A stretch of DNA of 64,000 bases, from positions 910,139 through 974,138 of the forward strand of contig SCFE01000071.1 of NCBI GenBank assembly GCA_004352715.1, read 5' to 3'. The notes under the pieces were generated by a model. That model was given only the letters and a program-made list of their open reading frames with translations, was not told where the DNA came from and made no database searches. Within the stretch, counting starts at the first letter, position 1, and every line of letters begins with the position of its first letter. This document shows positions 22,968-34,014 of this stretch, in pieces. The translations under genes and the position numbers were made by a program. The stretch is from Hofstenia miamia (Eukaryota; Xenacoelomorpha; Acoela).

Positions 22968-23087
22968 GCACATCCATACTATGCAATCCGAATCCTTGCC
23001 AAAACAATGGTCACTGTTATATTTCTGAAAGACAGGAAAAGTGTGACTGCAACAACACCACCTTCACAGGAGATCGATGCTCTAGCA
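22968..23087 (+). CDS. EGF-like domain exon, phase 1-1
   Basis: A 120-nt exon lies between an acceptor (ATATTTTTAG) and a consensus donor (GTGAGT). Both flanking introns are phase 1, the classic arrangement for shuffled EGF modules. The 40 encoded residues hold six cysteines with spacing C-4-C-5-C-8-C-1-C-9-C: CNPNPCQNNGHC, then CDC and the FTGDRC ending. This matches an EGF-like fold with three disulfides, as found in extracellular or membrane-anchored adhesion, signalling and matrix proteins. The calcium-binding consensus (D-x-D/N-E-C before C1) is absent. Neighbouring exons of the same gene were not identified within the window, so the introns must be long; the parent protein cannot be named. 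Confidence 0.82.
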
Positions 23088-26000
23088 GTGAGTTTTACAA
23101 ATATCTATATTAACATAATACTTATCCACAATTATTGAGTAGTAAACTTAAAATTGATAAATTAACTGAATTTATTCATTACATGACAATACGGAGTAAA
23201 TCTTATGTATTGATAAGGTTGACTGATCTATAGGAAAATCAAATCTAGACTGGAGTTTTGAATTCCATTCGCAAAATGTCACAATAATTTAATGGATTAA
23301 TACTAAATTATTTCATTAGTATGTTTACTAAATGTAGTTTGTACAATTTTCGATCAAGCGTACGAATAAGTTTTGCGATGGATAATGATCTGGATTGATA
23401 TCAATGCAATTGGTATGATATTCATGTTTATATCCAACTGTATTCAATGGGTATGATTTGATTTAAAAAATTGCTAAGTTTATCAAACAATATTCCCATA
23501 ATATTTCATTAATTTACATGTAAAGTGAAGAGAGGATTATTTCAACGACTTAAAAATATCATTGTTCCATGTTTTGTTGACTAATATTTGAATTTTCGTT
23601 TGTATAAAAGTTATTTTTTTCTTATATATTGATTTTTATAAAAGTATTAGTGATATTCACAAGCCGATGTTTGTTTAATTTATATAGAATGCATGGGAAG
23701 TTTTATGAGCAATAAGTTTGTTTATTAACAATTTGTAAATGTTACTGAAATAGTAAACCAAACCATTTTCATATACAGCATTGGCATTGTCTTGCAGGAA
23801 ATCTTTGTATCCCGCATATAGCACTAATTTTATATGTAATATGCAGAAAAGTTTGTTTACTCAAATTTATTTAAAATTTTTTGTGTAAGCCTTTTTTTAC
23901 AATGCTTAGACATTAAGACATAGTCTTGCTAAAAAACTACTTTCTTAATGCAGCAACCGCCCATTAAAAATTGATTTCTTACTTTTACCCACCGTGCCCA
24001 AAATTTTTACCCATACTCGGCCATAATCGAGAATGAAATGTTCCTGTCTGCTATGCAATAAATTTAAAAAACTGAGAACGGTGACGGCCTTCCATACTAC
24101 AGACATGGGCTGAGCATATTGCGTCTGAACGTGGTATGAATATTTGTTGTTGTTTTTCGAGGTTCTTTATTCTTAAAACCATATCTTTGAAGTTTATATT
24201 GGCCATATAAAAATTTTTTATTTATCTATGTATATGTATTTCGTGTAACACTGAACTTCATGTAGATGTATAGCAGAAATTACAACATAGTACATAAAAT
24301 ATGACACTAAGCCACATAAATTTCATTCTCTTTATCAACTTTAAAGAGTTCCATCTCACTGTCATGTTGTGATATTATGTTGATAAAAATATAGTACTTA
24401 TACAAGTCATGTACATTATATTGTAACGTTAGAAAGTAATTTGTTGCCTTCAGAAGATGTTATTTATAGTTTCCATGGAATTAATGTAATTTACATAATT
24501 TCAAGATCATACAAGCAGTACAATATTATGTCAAATTGATGTATCTTCACGCTCTATATATATATATATATATATATATAAAGAGAGAGAGAGAGAAATG
24601 TAGTTCGTGAAAATTTGTTAGGAGCATGTGAACTCATTCCTCATTAGTTAATTGGTGACCCCATTACTTAAATTGGAATTGTAGTAATGGGTTAACTTGC
24701 TTACTGATTGATTAATGGAATTGATTACAATACTCCTAAATTTTGACTTAACTGCGCCGTAATCGTGAGGGAAAGATGCCGACTTGCTGTAACAAAACGA
24801 ATGCAGCAAAATAATTTTGTCTATGAAAGATCTGAATCTAATCTTTACAATTTTCCAAGAAATTTGGAATAATCTACAACCAGATCAAGCATTGCGAAAA
24901 GTTTTCTAAATGCATATTTTAATTTGTAATCTACAAACGAAACTTCTTTTAAATGGCTGTCAAATTTTTCCGCAAATGATTATGGAAAACATTGCGCAGA
25001 TTAAAAGATTTACCTTTACACGCAAGTGTGAGTATAATTATTAGTACCTCATTTCGCGTTCCAATTAAAATTTATTGCAATAGATGTGATATAGTTTCAA
25101 GTTTTAATTAACACCAATTCCACTTTGCTCGTCACATTTCCGTTCTATTTTCACTATAGCATTTAAGTGTAAATTATTGGTGCAATTCTTGGGAATGTTT
25201 GTTTATGAATTCAAATATTTTTAATACATCATTATGAACGGATAATCTCCATGGGTGCAAATTTCGCTTAACACTTCTATGTTAGTGAAGCAGGACTTAA
25301 GCACATTTTGCAATTCACTTAAGTTAAAATTTTGTGTTAATTATGCATAAAAGTTGGACTTGTAATTGTAATACTCGCAGAGACATTTTATATTGTAAGC
25401 ATTCTATTTTGGGTATTTTGGCAACCAAAACATTTTATTGGTTTTTGGATCAACAATAGCCTATTTATTTCACACAATACATAACCTATGCCTAAAATTG
25501 CCTATGTCTATTCGAAGGCTCAATATTATATATACCGAATCTTATTGTAGATTGAATTGGTAAAGATTACATTTAAATTTTACTAAAATACAGTTTTGAT
25601 TTATTCATATTTTTCCATTGAAAGTGTATTTTCATAATTTTATCTGTAGAAATGTGGAATAAGTCAGCAGTTTTGAATTGCTATTAAGTCTACTGTAAAC
25701 TTAGTATTAGACATCATTTCTGACGTTAAGGAGGATAATGGAGGCATTGATGCACTTCAAGTGTCTTTCAATCTTTTTAGGACTCCTTTGAAAAGTATTG
25801 TGATTTAGCAAAAATAGATTTTAAAAAATTTCTTTGAAAAAGCAAGTTAGCTAAGCATGTAATTTATATTAAAGTCAGACTGATTCAACTAAGCTTAATT
25901 TTGTTTAGATAGTAAAATATAATAAAAAAATTTTTACTCTAAATTTCGACTAATTCTTTTATGGTATTTTAATTGTGCTTAGGTATTATATTTTCTTTCA

Positions 26001-26329
26001 ATAATTTCATGCCAAGCATTAGCAGAAGTGCTTAACATTTTGCAAACCAATCACCAGTCTAAGGTGGATGCCCATAATTTCTTTAAATTTACAAAACCGT
26101 TTTATCCACATTTTCAAATAATCCTGTGATATGGGTCCAACTTTGTCATCAAATTTATCCCCTGTGCTTGAAAACCTATGAAAAAAATCATTTTTTTCAA
26201 TGAAAACTTTTTGCAAAAAATTTCAAATTCTTCACATATGCAACTTTCAAATAAAAATGCAGTTCAAAGCACATGGCTGTAGGCACTAGCCTCAACAATT
26301 TTTTCTATAAATGGATCTCACAGACTCCG
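23088..26329. other. Probable intron, AT-rich
   Basis: No further exon was recognised. A TA array (24555-24580) passes directly into a GA array (24581-24596). ATTAATGG-like words near 24.64-24.73 kb suggest a degraded repeat without clear ends. Confidence 0.5.
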
Positions 26330-26470
26330 TTCAGGCTCACTTTGTATAGTGCAAAATCAGAATACATCTCATCATGGGTGCGTAGATATTTATTTCTGGG
26401 CAATGGGTTTGCAGACGCGCAGGAATTAAAGAAGACAATGAAAAAGCAGACAACGCTCTATCCAGTGGTA
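26330..26470 (+). pseudogene. Ribonuclease H relic of a retrotransposon
   Basis: In one plus frame (from about 26392) the product reads ISGQWVCRRAGIKEDNEKAD, followed by NALSSG. It matches the RNase H segment usually written QWVPGH-GI-GNEKAD--A, in which the histidine and aspartate are catalytic; here the histidine is replaced (CRRA), so activity is lost. In another frame just upstream, LTLYSAKSEYISS resembles the LYSDSKS--ISS block, with its catalytic aspartate also missing. The shift between the frames and the shortened spacing indicate an old, deleted copy. RNase H domains of this type occur in several non-LTR clades (I, R1, LOA); the reverse transcriptase was not found nearby. Confidence 0.5.
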
Positions 26471-28258
26471 ATTTACATTTTACATATTTTATAATTTTGC
26501 GAGTTATGATATGAGCGTCTAAAATTTATTTAGATACCATTACAAATTTTTTAAAATGCCTGGGTTACATAGGATTAATATATGGTGAGGCAATTGATTT
26601 TTAAGAAATGCTTGTTGTAGAAAACGCCATTCTTTACATTTGATTTTTGCGTTCATAATACTGCTCTTTGACGTACGAAAAATTATCTTCGATAAATTCA
26701 GTTCCCTAAAAGGACACCAAGGGTAAATAGTATTTAAAAGCAACTGATGACTTGAATATCAAATTGAAATCGTGAACATTGCAGGCAATCATCCTTCCAC
26801 CGTAATTGCATAGATTAATTTTCAATAATATATATTTCACAATTGGAAAGACATAAACCCATTGAGTTACTCAGCTTATAGGAATATCTTCATTTATCAG
26901 TTATATATCATTGTTTTGTTACGTGTTGCCATCGATTAGTACACTAATTTTTTAACCTAAAATCAACTATTTGGCTGTGCAGTTTTATGGCTGTTAATAC
27001 TGTTCTGATAATATGTCTAAATCATATGTTATGAAATTTGTCCAAAAAACAATTATTTAAGCGCAATTCGTTTTAAAAACATTTATGTAATTTTGAAATG
27101 TTGAAAATTTTAGGCAACACTTGACACAAAGCCCTGACTTGGCATTAGTCATCCTCACAAACACATCAAAGAAAAACATAAGCAGCTTGTAATGCAGAAC
27201 TATGCAAATCATAAATTATTAATTATCTTAATGAGTTTTTTCTCGCATTAATGATTTACTAGAAAGTTTACATTTTTTGATAATGAAAAGCATTGTTTTC
27301 CATAAAAGCAAACTGCATTCTTCTTGAGATAATCGACTTATTTGACATGGCAAGTTTATCAAACTGTGAATTCACACAAGGAAGCTTTTTAAATGGACTT
27401 TCTATTATTTGATCGCGAAATTAAATTTCATAGATAATGTATTTCGGGATGCAGAAGATACACAATTTATAAGTAATCATATAATTTGTTAACCAATTTA
27501 ATCAACAGAGATAATAGGATTTTTTTGATAGGATGAATATAGACAAACAAGTCGCACACTAGTTTTGTGTGTTTGAGGCACGTTCAGGGGCTTACACAGG
27601 GTTTTCTGAAGGCGTAATTTCGGTTGTGATTGAGAAATTTTCTAAATATTGAAAAAATAGACCCCAAAATGTATTTTCCCAATTTAGTTTTTAAAATGCA
27701 TTATTTTTTTCACCAATCCTTATATACCCGTTGCGTACACAACTGTTAACGTACAACAAACGTTTTAATTGCCTCGAAGGTAGTAATGTTTTTGTTTGAG
27801 TTTGTTTGGTAGCGCAAATGTTATGAACATCGACGTCTTAAGAAATCTTATTCTTAAAAGAAATCTGCAATCTGAAGAAGCATACTTACTATTATTATCA
27901 ATTGCCACCAACTACTTCGACTAACTTATTCATGGCGTTAGTTGAAATTCTATTTTGATAACATGGGTTAGCACTACGTAAATGTAAGAATATATATTAT
28001 AACTAACTCCTTCAGTTATGTCTTCTAAAAAAGTCTTGATAATAGTTTCAAATACATTTATTCCTATTGACTGTGTCAGTGCTTCTCGATTTTTAAAGTC
28101 TTCGCTTATGGATATAGAGCTGATGCTTAAAATAACGGTTTTAGGAGAACAAAGAAACTACATATACCGAATATACATGTATAATTGCTCCTTAATTAAT
28201 GAATTTGAAACTTTATTAAACTTTGCATTAAACAAAGTGATTCAATATTTATATATAT
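26471..28258. other. AT-rich non-coding stretch
   Basis: A 108-codon plus ORF (28018-28344, ATG start) runs into the putative LTR that follows; it has no recognised motif and its second half is LTR sequence, so it is not listed as a gene. Confidence 0.4.
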
Positions 28259-28455
28259 TGTGGTGGCAGGTACCTAGGTATCATTATCGGCCAGTCGCTG
28301 TTTTCGTATTTGCTATGTCTACTGGTGTAACCAGATATTTGTAAATATTGTAGTGAAAATCATTGTATATAAACCATTGAAACAATTGTAAATAGAGAAT
28401 TAGTTAGCGTTCGTTCTAACGTTCGTGCACCTCCGTGCACTCTACTGATGTCACA
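28259..28455 (+). repeat. Possible solo LTR
   Basis: A roughly 197-bp segment begins TGTGGTGGCAGG and ends GATGTCACA, so it has the TG...CA termini of an LTR with a short imperfect inverted end (TGTGGTG / TGTGACA). Inside is a promoter-like TATATAAACC near 28366, followed by a GC-richer patch with CGTTCGTTCTAACGTTCG. The flanks are both ATAT-rich, so a target duplication cannot be judged, and the right flank runs directly into the assembly gap. No gag or pol sequence was seen nearby. Orientation is inferred from the TATA motif. Confidence 0.3.
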
Positions 28456-28464
28456 ATATATATA

Positions 28465-28697
28465 NNNNNNNNNNNNNNNNNNNNNNNNNNNNNNNNNNNN
28501 NNNNNNNNNNNNNNNNNNNNNNNNNNNNNNNNNNNNNNNNNNNNNNNNNNNNNNNNNNNNNNNNNNNNNNNNNNNNNNNNNNNNNNNNNNNNNNNNNNNN
28601 NNNNNNNNNNNNNNNNNNNNNNNNNNNNNNNNNNNNNNNNNNNNNNNNNNNNNNNNNNNNNNNNNNNNNNNNNNNNNNNNNNNNNNNNNNNNNNNNN
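28465..28697. other. Assembly gap, 233 Ns
   Basis: Unsequenced bases flanked on both sides by TA-rich DNA. Confidence 0.99.
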
Positions 28698-28759
28698 ATT
28701 TCATTTAATATTTCTAATATATATATATATATATATATATTAGAAATATTAAATGAAAT
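28698..28759. repeat. Perfect 62-bp palindrome with TA core
   Basis: ATTTCATTTAATATTTCTA (28698-28716) and its exact inverse (28741-28759) flank 24 bp of alternating AT. The whole segment can fold as one hairpin or cruciform. It starts at the first base after a gap, so it may be a real cruciform that stopped sequencing or a join of a contig end to its own inverse. Confidence 0.9.
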
Positions 28760-31700
28760 TGACACTCAAGTTTGAAATACTTGGAAATGATCAAGTATGA
28801 CAAACCTTTTAGTTATATAGCAGCTGTCATATACGCCTTAAGTGGATCCTTCGTTCCCTTGCATCGAACTCGCGAGACTAATTACTATTATTTTAAAAAC
28901 GTAATTTATATAAAAGGATGTAAATTCTTGCATTGTTGATGATCTCAAGAATCTAGTAGCAATCAAGCTTGTTAAGAACGTTTCATCTGGCGTATTGAAG
29001 AATTTGTTAACACATTCTGCTTAAGATTAGTACAAAAAGGAATACGACTCAAACAAGTTGGGGCTATCAGCAAGAGGTCTACCACAACGGTTTAATAAGC
29101 ACAATAGAGATGATATTGCTAGATAGTACGATTTTTCACGTATTTTCAAATTTGAAAATCGAAGCCATAATTATTGACTAGAAATCTTGCTTATGTGAGC
29201 CAGCTATAAATTTGTCCCATGATTTATAGGACATCACAGACAGGTGCTTGTGAACCAAATGTATTCATCTTGATAAAAGGTTCACTAATGAGTTTGCAGA
29301 TAATATAACATGTGAAACACTAAGCATCTGTTTATTAGTTGAATCAAAAGAAAATGTCTGATTCGAGGTAATCTCTGGCCCCACAGTGGAATTCTTTGTT
29401 AATGCGCAGATGCGAGCATGACTTCAATATTTACTTCAAAAATAGCCTTTATCCACAGCTAGAGAAGCACTTTAAGAAGTTATGCCCTTAAAACAATCCA
29501 AAATTATATGTATATATATATATATATATATTAGGAATATATATGAAATATACTTACTAAATAATTTTGAAAATAAATATCGCTGGGCAGCTCAATTACG
29601 AACAATTAGTATGTCCGTAATTAATATTTTGTTCTCATTTGGCCTTATTTGAATTGATTGAATATTTTTTCTAAAGAGAAAATGAAATGCCTTATCAAAT
29701 TGAGAAGGCAATGAAACCTCTAACTCTAAGACAATTATGATCTGTTTCACTCTCACTTACGTCAATATTTAAGAGAAAACACCAGTTTTATAGAAAATAA
29801 ATATCCTGGAAGGAGAATGTCTATCATTTTCAATGGTGTAAGCTTCTTCATTTACAAAAACGAAGATAATTGAATTTAGATTGCTGAAGTGCATAAATGA
29901 CTTTTGAACGATCTTGATACTATTGCATGATATGCACTTGAAGCCTTCCATTCCACTATGTTTTAGTTTAAATTATTGGAAATGTGTAAGTCATTATCAA
30001 ATGCTATAGGATTACTAATGGAGTAAATATGTATACCTATTTGGTTAACTACAAAGAAATATATAGGCTTTTATTTTTTTGTTTTCAGTATGCATAGAAG
30101 AAAAATTATTAACTCCACTATATAATTATTAGGCGTTCAAAAAAGCAAGAAACTTTGAAATAGACCAGGTTTTTTTCTATCAATTTTATCTATTTTTATA
30201 TCTTACAAGAAAATTAATATTATTCATCATTGTGTATATTTAAATTGAAATTAATAAAATCATGTCGTTTGTGTAACATTTTACCTTAAGAAATCAATAT
30301 TATTATTGTTTTTATTATTATTATTATTACTAGTATTATTTTTATTATCATATTATTAATTTACTCTGAAATTACACTTTTATGAATGAAAACATGGGAG
30401 AGGGCAGATCTCAACTAAGTACGATATTATTTGATAGTAAATCTAGTAATGTCATGTACACAATATGTGAAGTAAAAGGAAAAGCTTCATAGAGCCATTA
30501 AAATCTAACGGGTTACATTTTGAACCCTGACACAGAACAATCAACGTTTTATGAGTTAAACCAACCAAACAACATTTTTTGCAAAAGATCTTACAATATT
30601 TTTCCGGAATCGCCTTTTTGGTGCCGGTCTTGTACTGGCTTCGTTTTAGCTCACTTTCTCAGTCCTGCTCACTCCCAGCTTCTTCAAATTAGTTAAAAAT
30701 TCCAATACTGCCAGTCCTGTAAATATATTTCGGGTCTCGTACTGAGATTAATTGAACTAAGGGTATGCATTATTAATGAAGTCAAGTACTGAACATAGAC
30801 ATTGAAAACTTCTAATTTTGAAAATACCATGTAATTGCAAATATTGAATACAATTGATTTCAGAGGAACTTAAGATTTGCCTAATTCCGTAGTGATCTCG
30901 TTCCCGGTATAAGCACGGAACATGTTCCGCAAGACTACATCTGTCTACTTTTTGTGAGGAGTTTATGTAAAATAAACTTTCAAATACGTGTAGGTAGTAA
31001 ATCTTGGTAAATATAAATCTATATGTTTTGACTGTTTTTTTCTAAACTTTCACAACTTTTTAACACCCTGAACAGGTTTGATTAACTCAATAAAATTGCA
31101 CATGGTCACTTAAGCATCCCACCTACAATATATCACAAGCAAGCTATATTAAGAACAATTTATCGGCTTTAAGGTCCCCGAAAACTCTACTAAATGACGT
31201 CAATCAATGCAGTTATACGTTTATGATGTCATATGGTACAAAAAACGCAATAAAGCAATAAACTTACAATTAATTTTGCACTGTAAAAAGTGACTAATTT
31301 TGTGAAATTTTATTTCCTGAGTGAAGTCAAATCTGTACGACAAGCAAGTATATCTCGTTTACTTAATGCCCTATTGCCGTCGATTACTATTATTACAAAA
31401 ACTAATCTGCTACATTTTTTTTTACTACAAATATTTTAAAGACAATGCTCTTATTACGTGTCAATTACTTAAAATTACTTAAATGTCATATTAAATCATT
31501 TCAGTACCACCTTAAGCATTTTTTACTAAGAAAACATTTTATTTTTATTAATGAATATTATGAAGAAATGAACGCAAAGCAACGATACTTTTCTATGACT
31601 TACTCTTTCGAATTGTGAAACTTCCAGTCGACTGAATATCAGGCACGAGAAGAAAGGCACTCTTGATGGATCCAGGATTTTTTCACATTGGGTTATTTCA

Positions 31701-31825
31701 TTCTTGCATCCGGCACCAGCGAATTTATCAAATTATGTATGTACCAGGCGTGCATTTAGAGTGGAGTCTAGACCCCCAAATGGTGAAAAATCACAGAGAT
31801 CTGTATCGCTAATTCTAGGAATCAA
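28760..31825. other. Non-coding DNA with (TA)n and (ATT)n repeats
   Basis: TA array at about 29509-29531 and an ATT-rich array at about 30297-30360. Patches of GC-richer sequence near 30.6-30.7 and 30.9 kb (including GGAACATGTTCC) and 31.62-31.80 kb showed no recognisable coding content. Confidence 0.45.
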
Positions 31826-31880
31826 CACTACTACTACTACTAAAAGACTTTATTTAGTCATGTTACAGACTACAAAATAT

Positions 31881-32068
31881 CTATAAGAGTTCGCATTTAC
31901 AATCAATACAAGAACAAAATATAAAACGGCTGCAACCTTCCCGAGAATAATAATCTCGTAAAAAATTGAAAAATATCACCTTTAATGTTTCTTTAAAAAA
32001 TCTAGGTCTTTTATAAATTGACAAATTATACTTGGCTTGAAGACAGTTCACGTAATAACTTTTCTGTT
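31881..32068 (-). pseudogene. Out-of-frame C-terminal end of the same retrotransposon ORF
   Basis: In the adjacent minus frame, reading resumes immediately after the TEK of the main ORF and stays open for about 60 codons to a TAG at 31881-31883. The segment includes RFFKETLKVIFFNFLRDYY and ends in a cysteine cluster, CSRFIFCSCIDCKC. This placement and the final cysteine-rich motif fit the usual C terminus of related retrotransposon proteins as I remember them. It is followed at a short distance by the element's 3' hairpin and tail, where the protein should end. A one-base insertion or two-base deletion near 32060 explains the shift. The change removes the cysteine motif from the long ORF, so the copy is probably inactive. 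Confidence 0.65.
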
Positions 32069-34002
32069 CCTTTCAAACGAGTTTTTTGTATATTAAATTT
32101 GAGTCTATTACTACTACGTAAACCAGGTCGTGAATTTTTTGCAATGCTGACATATTTCCAAACGTCAACATCATACATACCAGTTACTAGTTTATTGAAT
32201 AAAATGATATCATTAAATTGCAATAAAAGGGATATTGGTAAAAGATTCAATTTTAACAAACGGTCGCGGTAGTCCATTGAGAATCCAATAATCCACTTTG
32301 AAGCCCTGGATTGTAATTTCTCCAAACATAATAAGTTGCTGACATTGGCATGCCAAACAGAAGAACAATAAATCAGAGTTGATAAAATATATGATCTGTA
32401 AAGGTTAACTTTTGTAGTAATAGGCGTAGAATAAGGAGTACAGCGTTTCAACCTCAAAAGGATGTAATTTGCAGCATGAACTTTGGACTGAATATGAGAC
32501 TTCCAGGTAAGATAAGAAGTAATAATAACTCCCAGGTCCTTTACTTTATGATTTGTATTAACTTTTGCTCCTTGAAAATCAACAAAAGCAGTTTCCCTAT
32601 TTGAAAATAGCACAGTTTTGTCAGAATTGAAAACCATAAAATTCGAAATACCCCAATCAATAACTCTTTGACAAATTTGGGAAATGTGTTCTTTGAAGTT
32701 TGAAAACATTTTTGCGTCATCAGCAAACATAAAAGTTTTACAATTGGTGCAAACCGAGGGCAAATCATTGATGAACATTAAAAACAACATGGGACCCAAG
32801 ATGGACCCCTGTGGAACTCCACTTTCTACATCCACTAAAATGGAATTTATCCCGTTTATTGTAACGAACTGTCTACGGTTTCTTAAATAAGACGCGATCA
32901 GTTTTAGTACTTTACCACCAACTCCAAATTCGCGCAATTTTTGTAACAATAAGTTGTGAGGAACTTTGTCAAAAGCTTTTGCCATATCTAGATAAAGCGT
33001 ATGTATAGGCCTATTTTCGTCACTAGATCTATATAATTCCTCCAAATAAAGCAAAAGCTGAAGCTGTGTAGAACACCTATTCATGAACCCAAACTGTTTC
33101 GGAGAAATTTTGCTTCTAATCAGCGGAAATAGTTTATGAAACAAAACACTCTCAAAAACAAGGGAAAGCTTGGGCAAAATGCTGACTGGTCGATACCTTG
33201 TAATGTCTGATCGTGATCCGCTTTTATGAATGGGGGTGACACGAGAAATTTTCCAATTGTCTGGAAAAATTGAAGTGCTTAAAATATGTCTGAACAACTG
33301 GATAACATGCGGTGATAATTCGTTTGCAAAATCACGTAGGAGTTTTCCAGGAATTAAATCTGTACCAGTACCCAAAGAAGCCTTGCTGAGTGCATCTATC
33401 ACTGACTTAATATCAATATCAATATGATTTATGACGTTGTCCGAAAAATCCAGATATATGTCAGAAATGTCATTATCGGAATAAACAGACCCAAAAAACA
33501 GATTAAAACCATCAGCAATTTCTTTGCTCGTTCCAAAATATTCAGCTCCAAACTTCATAACTGAGGGTAAAGATATCTCGCCATCAAGAGATCTTATTAG
33601 TTTAAAACAATCGGCTGTAGAGTTTCCATTTTTGAAGTTATCAAGGAATAAGATAGTATCAAGTTCAACAGAGTTTGATAATTCCTGTTTAATGGTTTGG
33701 GATTTCAATTTAAAATAGTAATTTGCAGTCCTTTTAAATGCACGTTCAACTGTATCCAAAGAATTCCATAAATAAACAGAACGCGAGCTATAATAATAAG
33801 GTAATTGTTTTCTTCGATTTCTCTTTCGCGGAACATAAAAATTCAATATTTGAAAAAAAGAATCCGACCAGAAAGAAAAGTAATCACTTTCTTCCGGTGA
33901 TTTCAGAAAAGAAAATAGATTTACTGCAAGTTCCTCAGAGAAGGCAGTANAAGAATCCGACCAGAAAGAAAAGTAATCACTTTCAACAGATGTGGGGTTC
34001 AT
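32026..34002 (-). CDS. Non-LTR reverse transcriptase ORF (CR1/jockey-like), C-terminally frameshifted
   Basis: A 658-codon open frame from ATG 34002 encodes a reverse transcriptase for target-primed copying of the element RNA. A basic linker (PRKRNRRKQLPYYYSSR, about residues 54-70) precedes the RT. RT blocks are clear: WKISRVTPIHKSG with RYRPVSILP, SPKQFGF, TLYLDMAKAFDKVPH, SGVPQGSILGP, LFLMFINDLP and the catalytic FMFADDAKMF (FADD at residues 426-429). The thumb-like tail contains YRSYILSTLIYCSSVWH. No endonuclease and no RNase H are present in the frame. The frame ends at 32026 with a junk tail. Residues 7-17 repeat residues 38-48 (ESDYFSFWSDS), and a single N at about 33950 lies between them, suggesting a local assembly error. 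The start ATG follows a TAG four codons upstream, and the true protein probably began further upstream. Confidence 0.9.
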   Translation of the reverse strand: MNPTSVESDYFSFWSDSXTAFSEELAVNLFSFLKSPEESDYFSFWSDSFFQILNFYVPRKRNRRKQLPYYYSSRSVYLWNSLDTVERAFKRTANYYFKLKSQTIKQELSNSVELDTILFLDNFKNGNSTADCFKLIRSLDGEISLPSVMKFGAEYFGTSKEIADGFNLFFGSVYSDNDISDIYLDFSDNVINHIDIDIKSVIDALSKASLGTGTDLIPGKLLRDFANELSPHVIQLFRHILSTSIFPDNWKISRVTPIHKSGSRSDITRYRPVSILPKLSLVFESVLFHKLFPLIRSKISPKQFGFMNRCSTQLQLLLYLEELYRSSDENRPIHTLYLDMAKAFDKVPHNLLLQKLREFGVGGKVLKLIASYLRNRRQFVTINGINSILVDVESGVPQGSILGPMLFLMFINDLPSVCTNCKTFMFADDAKMFSNFKEHISQICQRVIDWGISNFMVFNSDKTVLFSNRETAFVDFQGAKVNTNHKVKDLGVIITSYLTWKSHIQSKVHAANYILLRLKRCTPYSTPITTKVNLYRSYILSTLIYCSSVWHANVSNLLCLEKLQSRASKWIIGFSMDYRDRLLKLNLLPISLLLQFNDIILFNKLVTGMYDVDVWKYVSIAKNSRPGLRSSNRLKFNIQKTRLKGTEKLLRELSSSQV

Positions 34003-34014
34003 TGTTGACGGCTA

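Larger units (their letters stand above)
31826..34014 (-). mobile_element. CR1/jockey-type non-LTR retrotransposon, 3' portion
   Basis: The minus strand carries the reverse transcriptase half of a non-LTR element and what appears to be its true 3' end. After the coding region (see separate entry) come a 3' untranslated piece with a short hairpin GACTAAATAAAGTC, which also contains an AATAAA hexamer, and then a tail of TAG triplets (plus strand CTA repeats, about 31828-31843). A simple-sequence tail rather than poly(A) is typical of CR1-like and some other non-LTR elements. The endonuclease domain expected upstream of the RT is missing, so the copy is probably 5'-truncated near 34.0 kb. No target-site duplication was found. 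Confidence 0.85.

Noticed and set aside
28360-28765. Four ORFs of 86-114 codons consisting mostly of unknown residues
   Set aside because: They run through the N gap and TA repeats; not real coding sequence.
33862-33984. Repeated ESDYFSFWSDS as a functional protein repeat
   Set aside because: The two copies flank an undetermined base and are nearly identical at DNA level, which points to a local assembly duplication.
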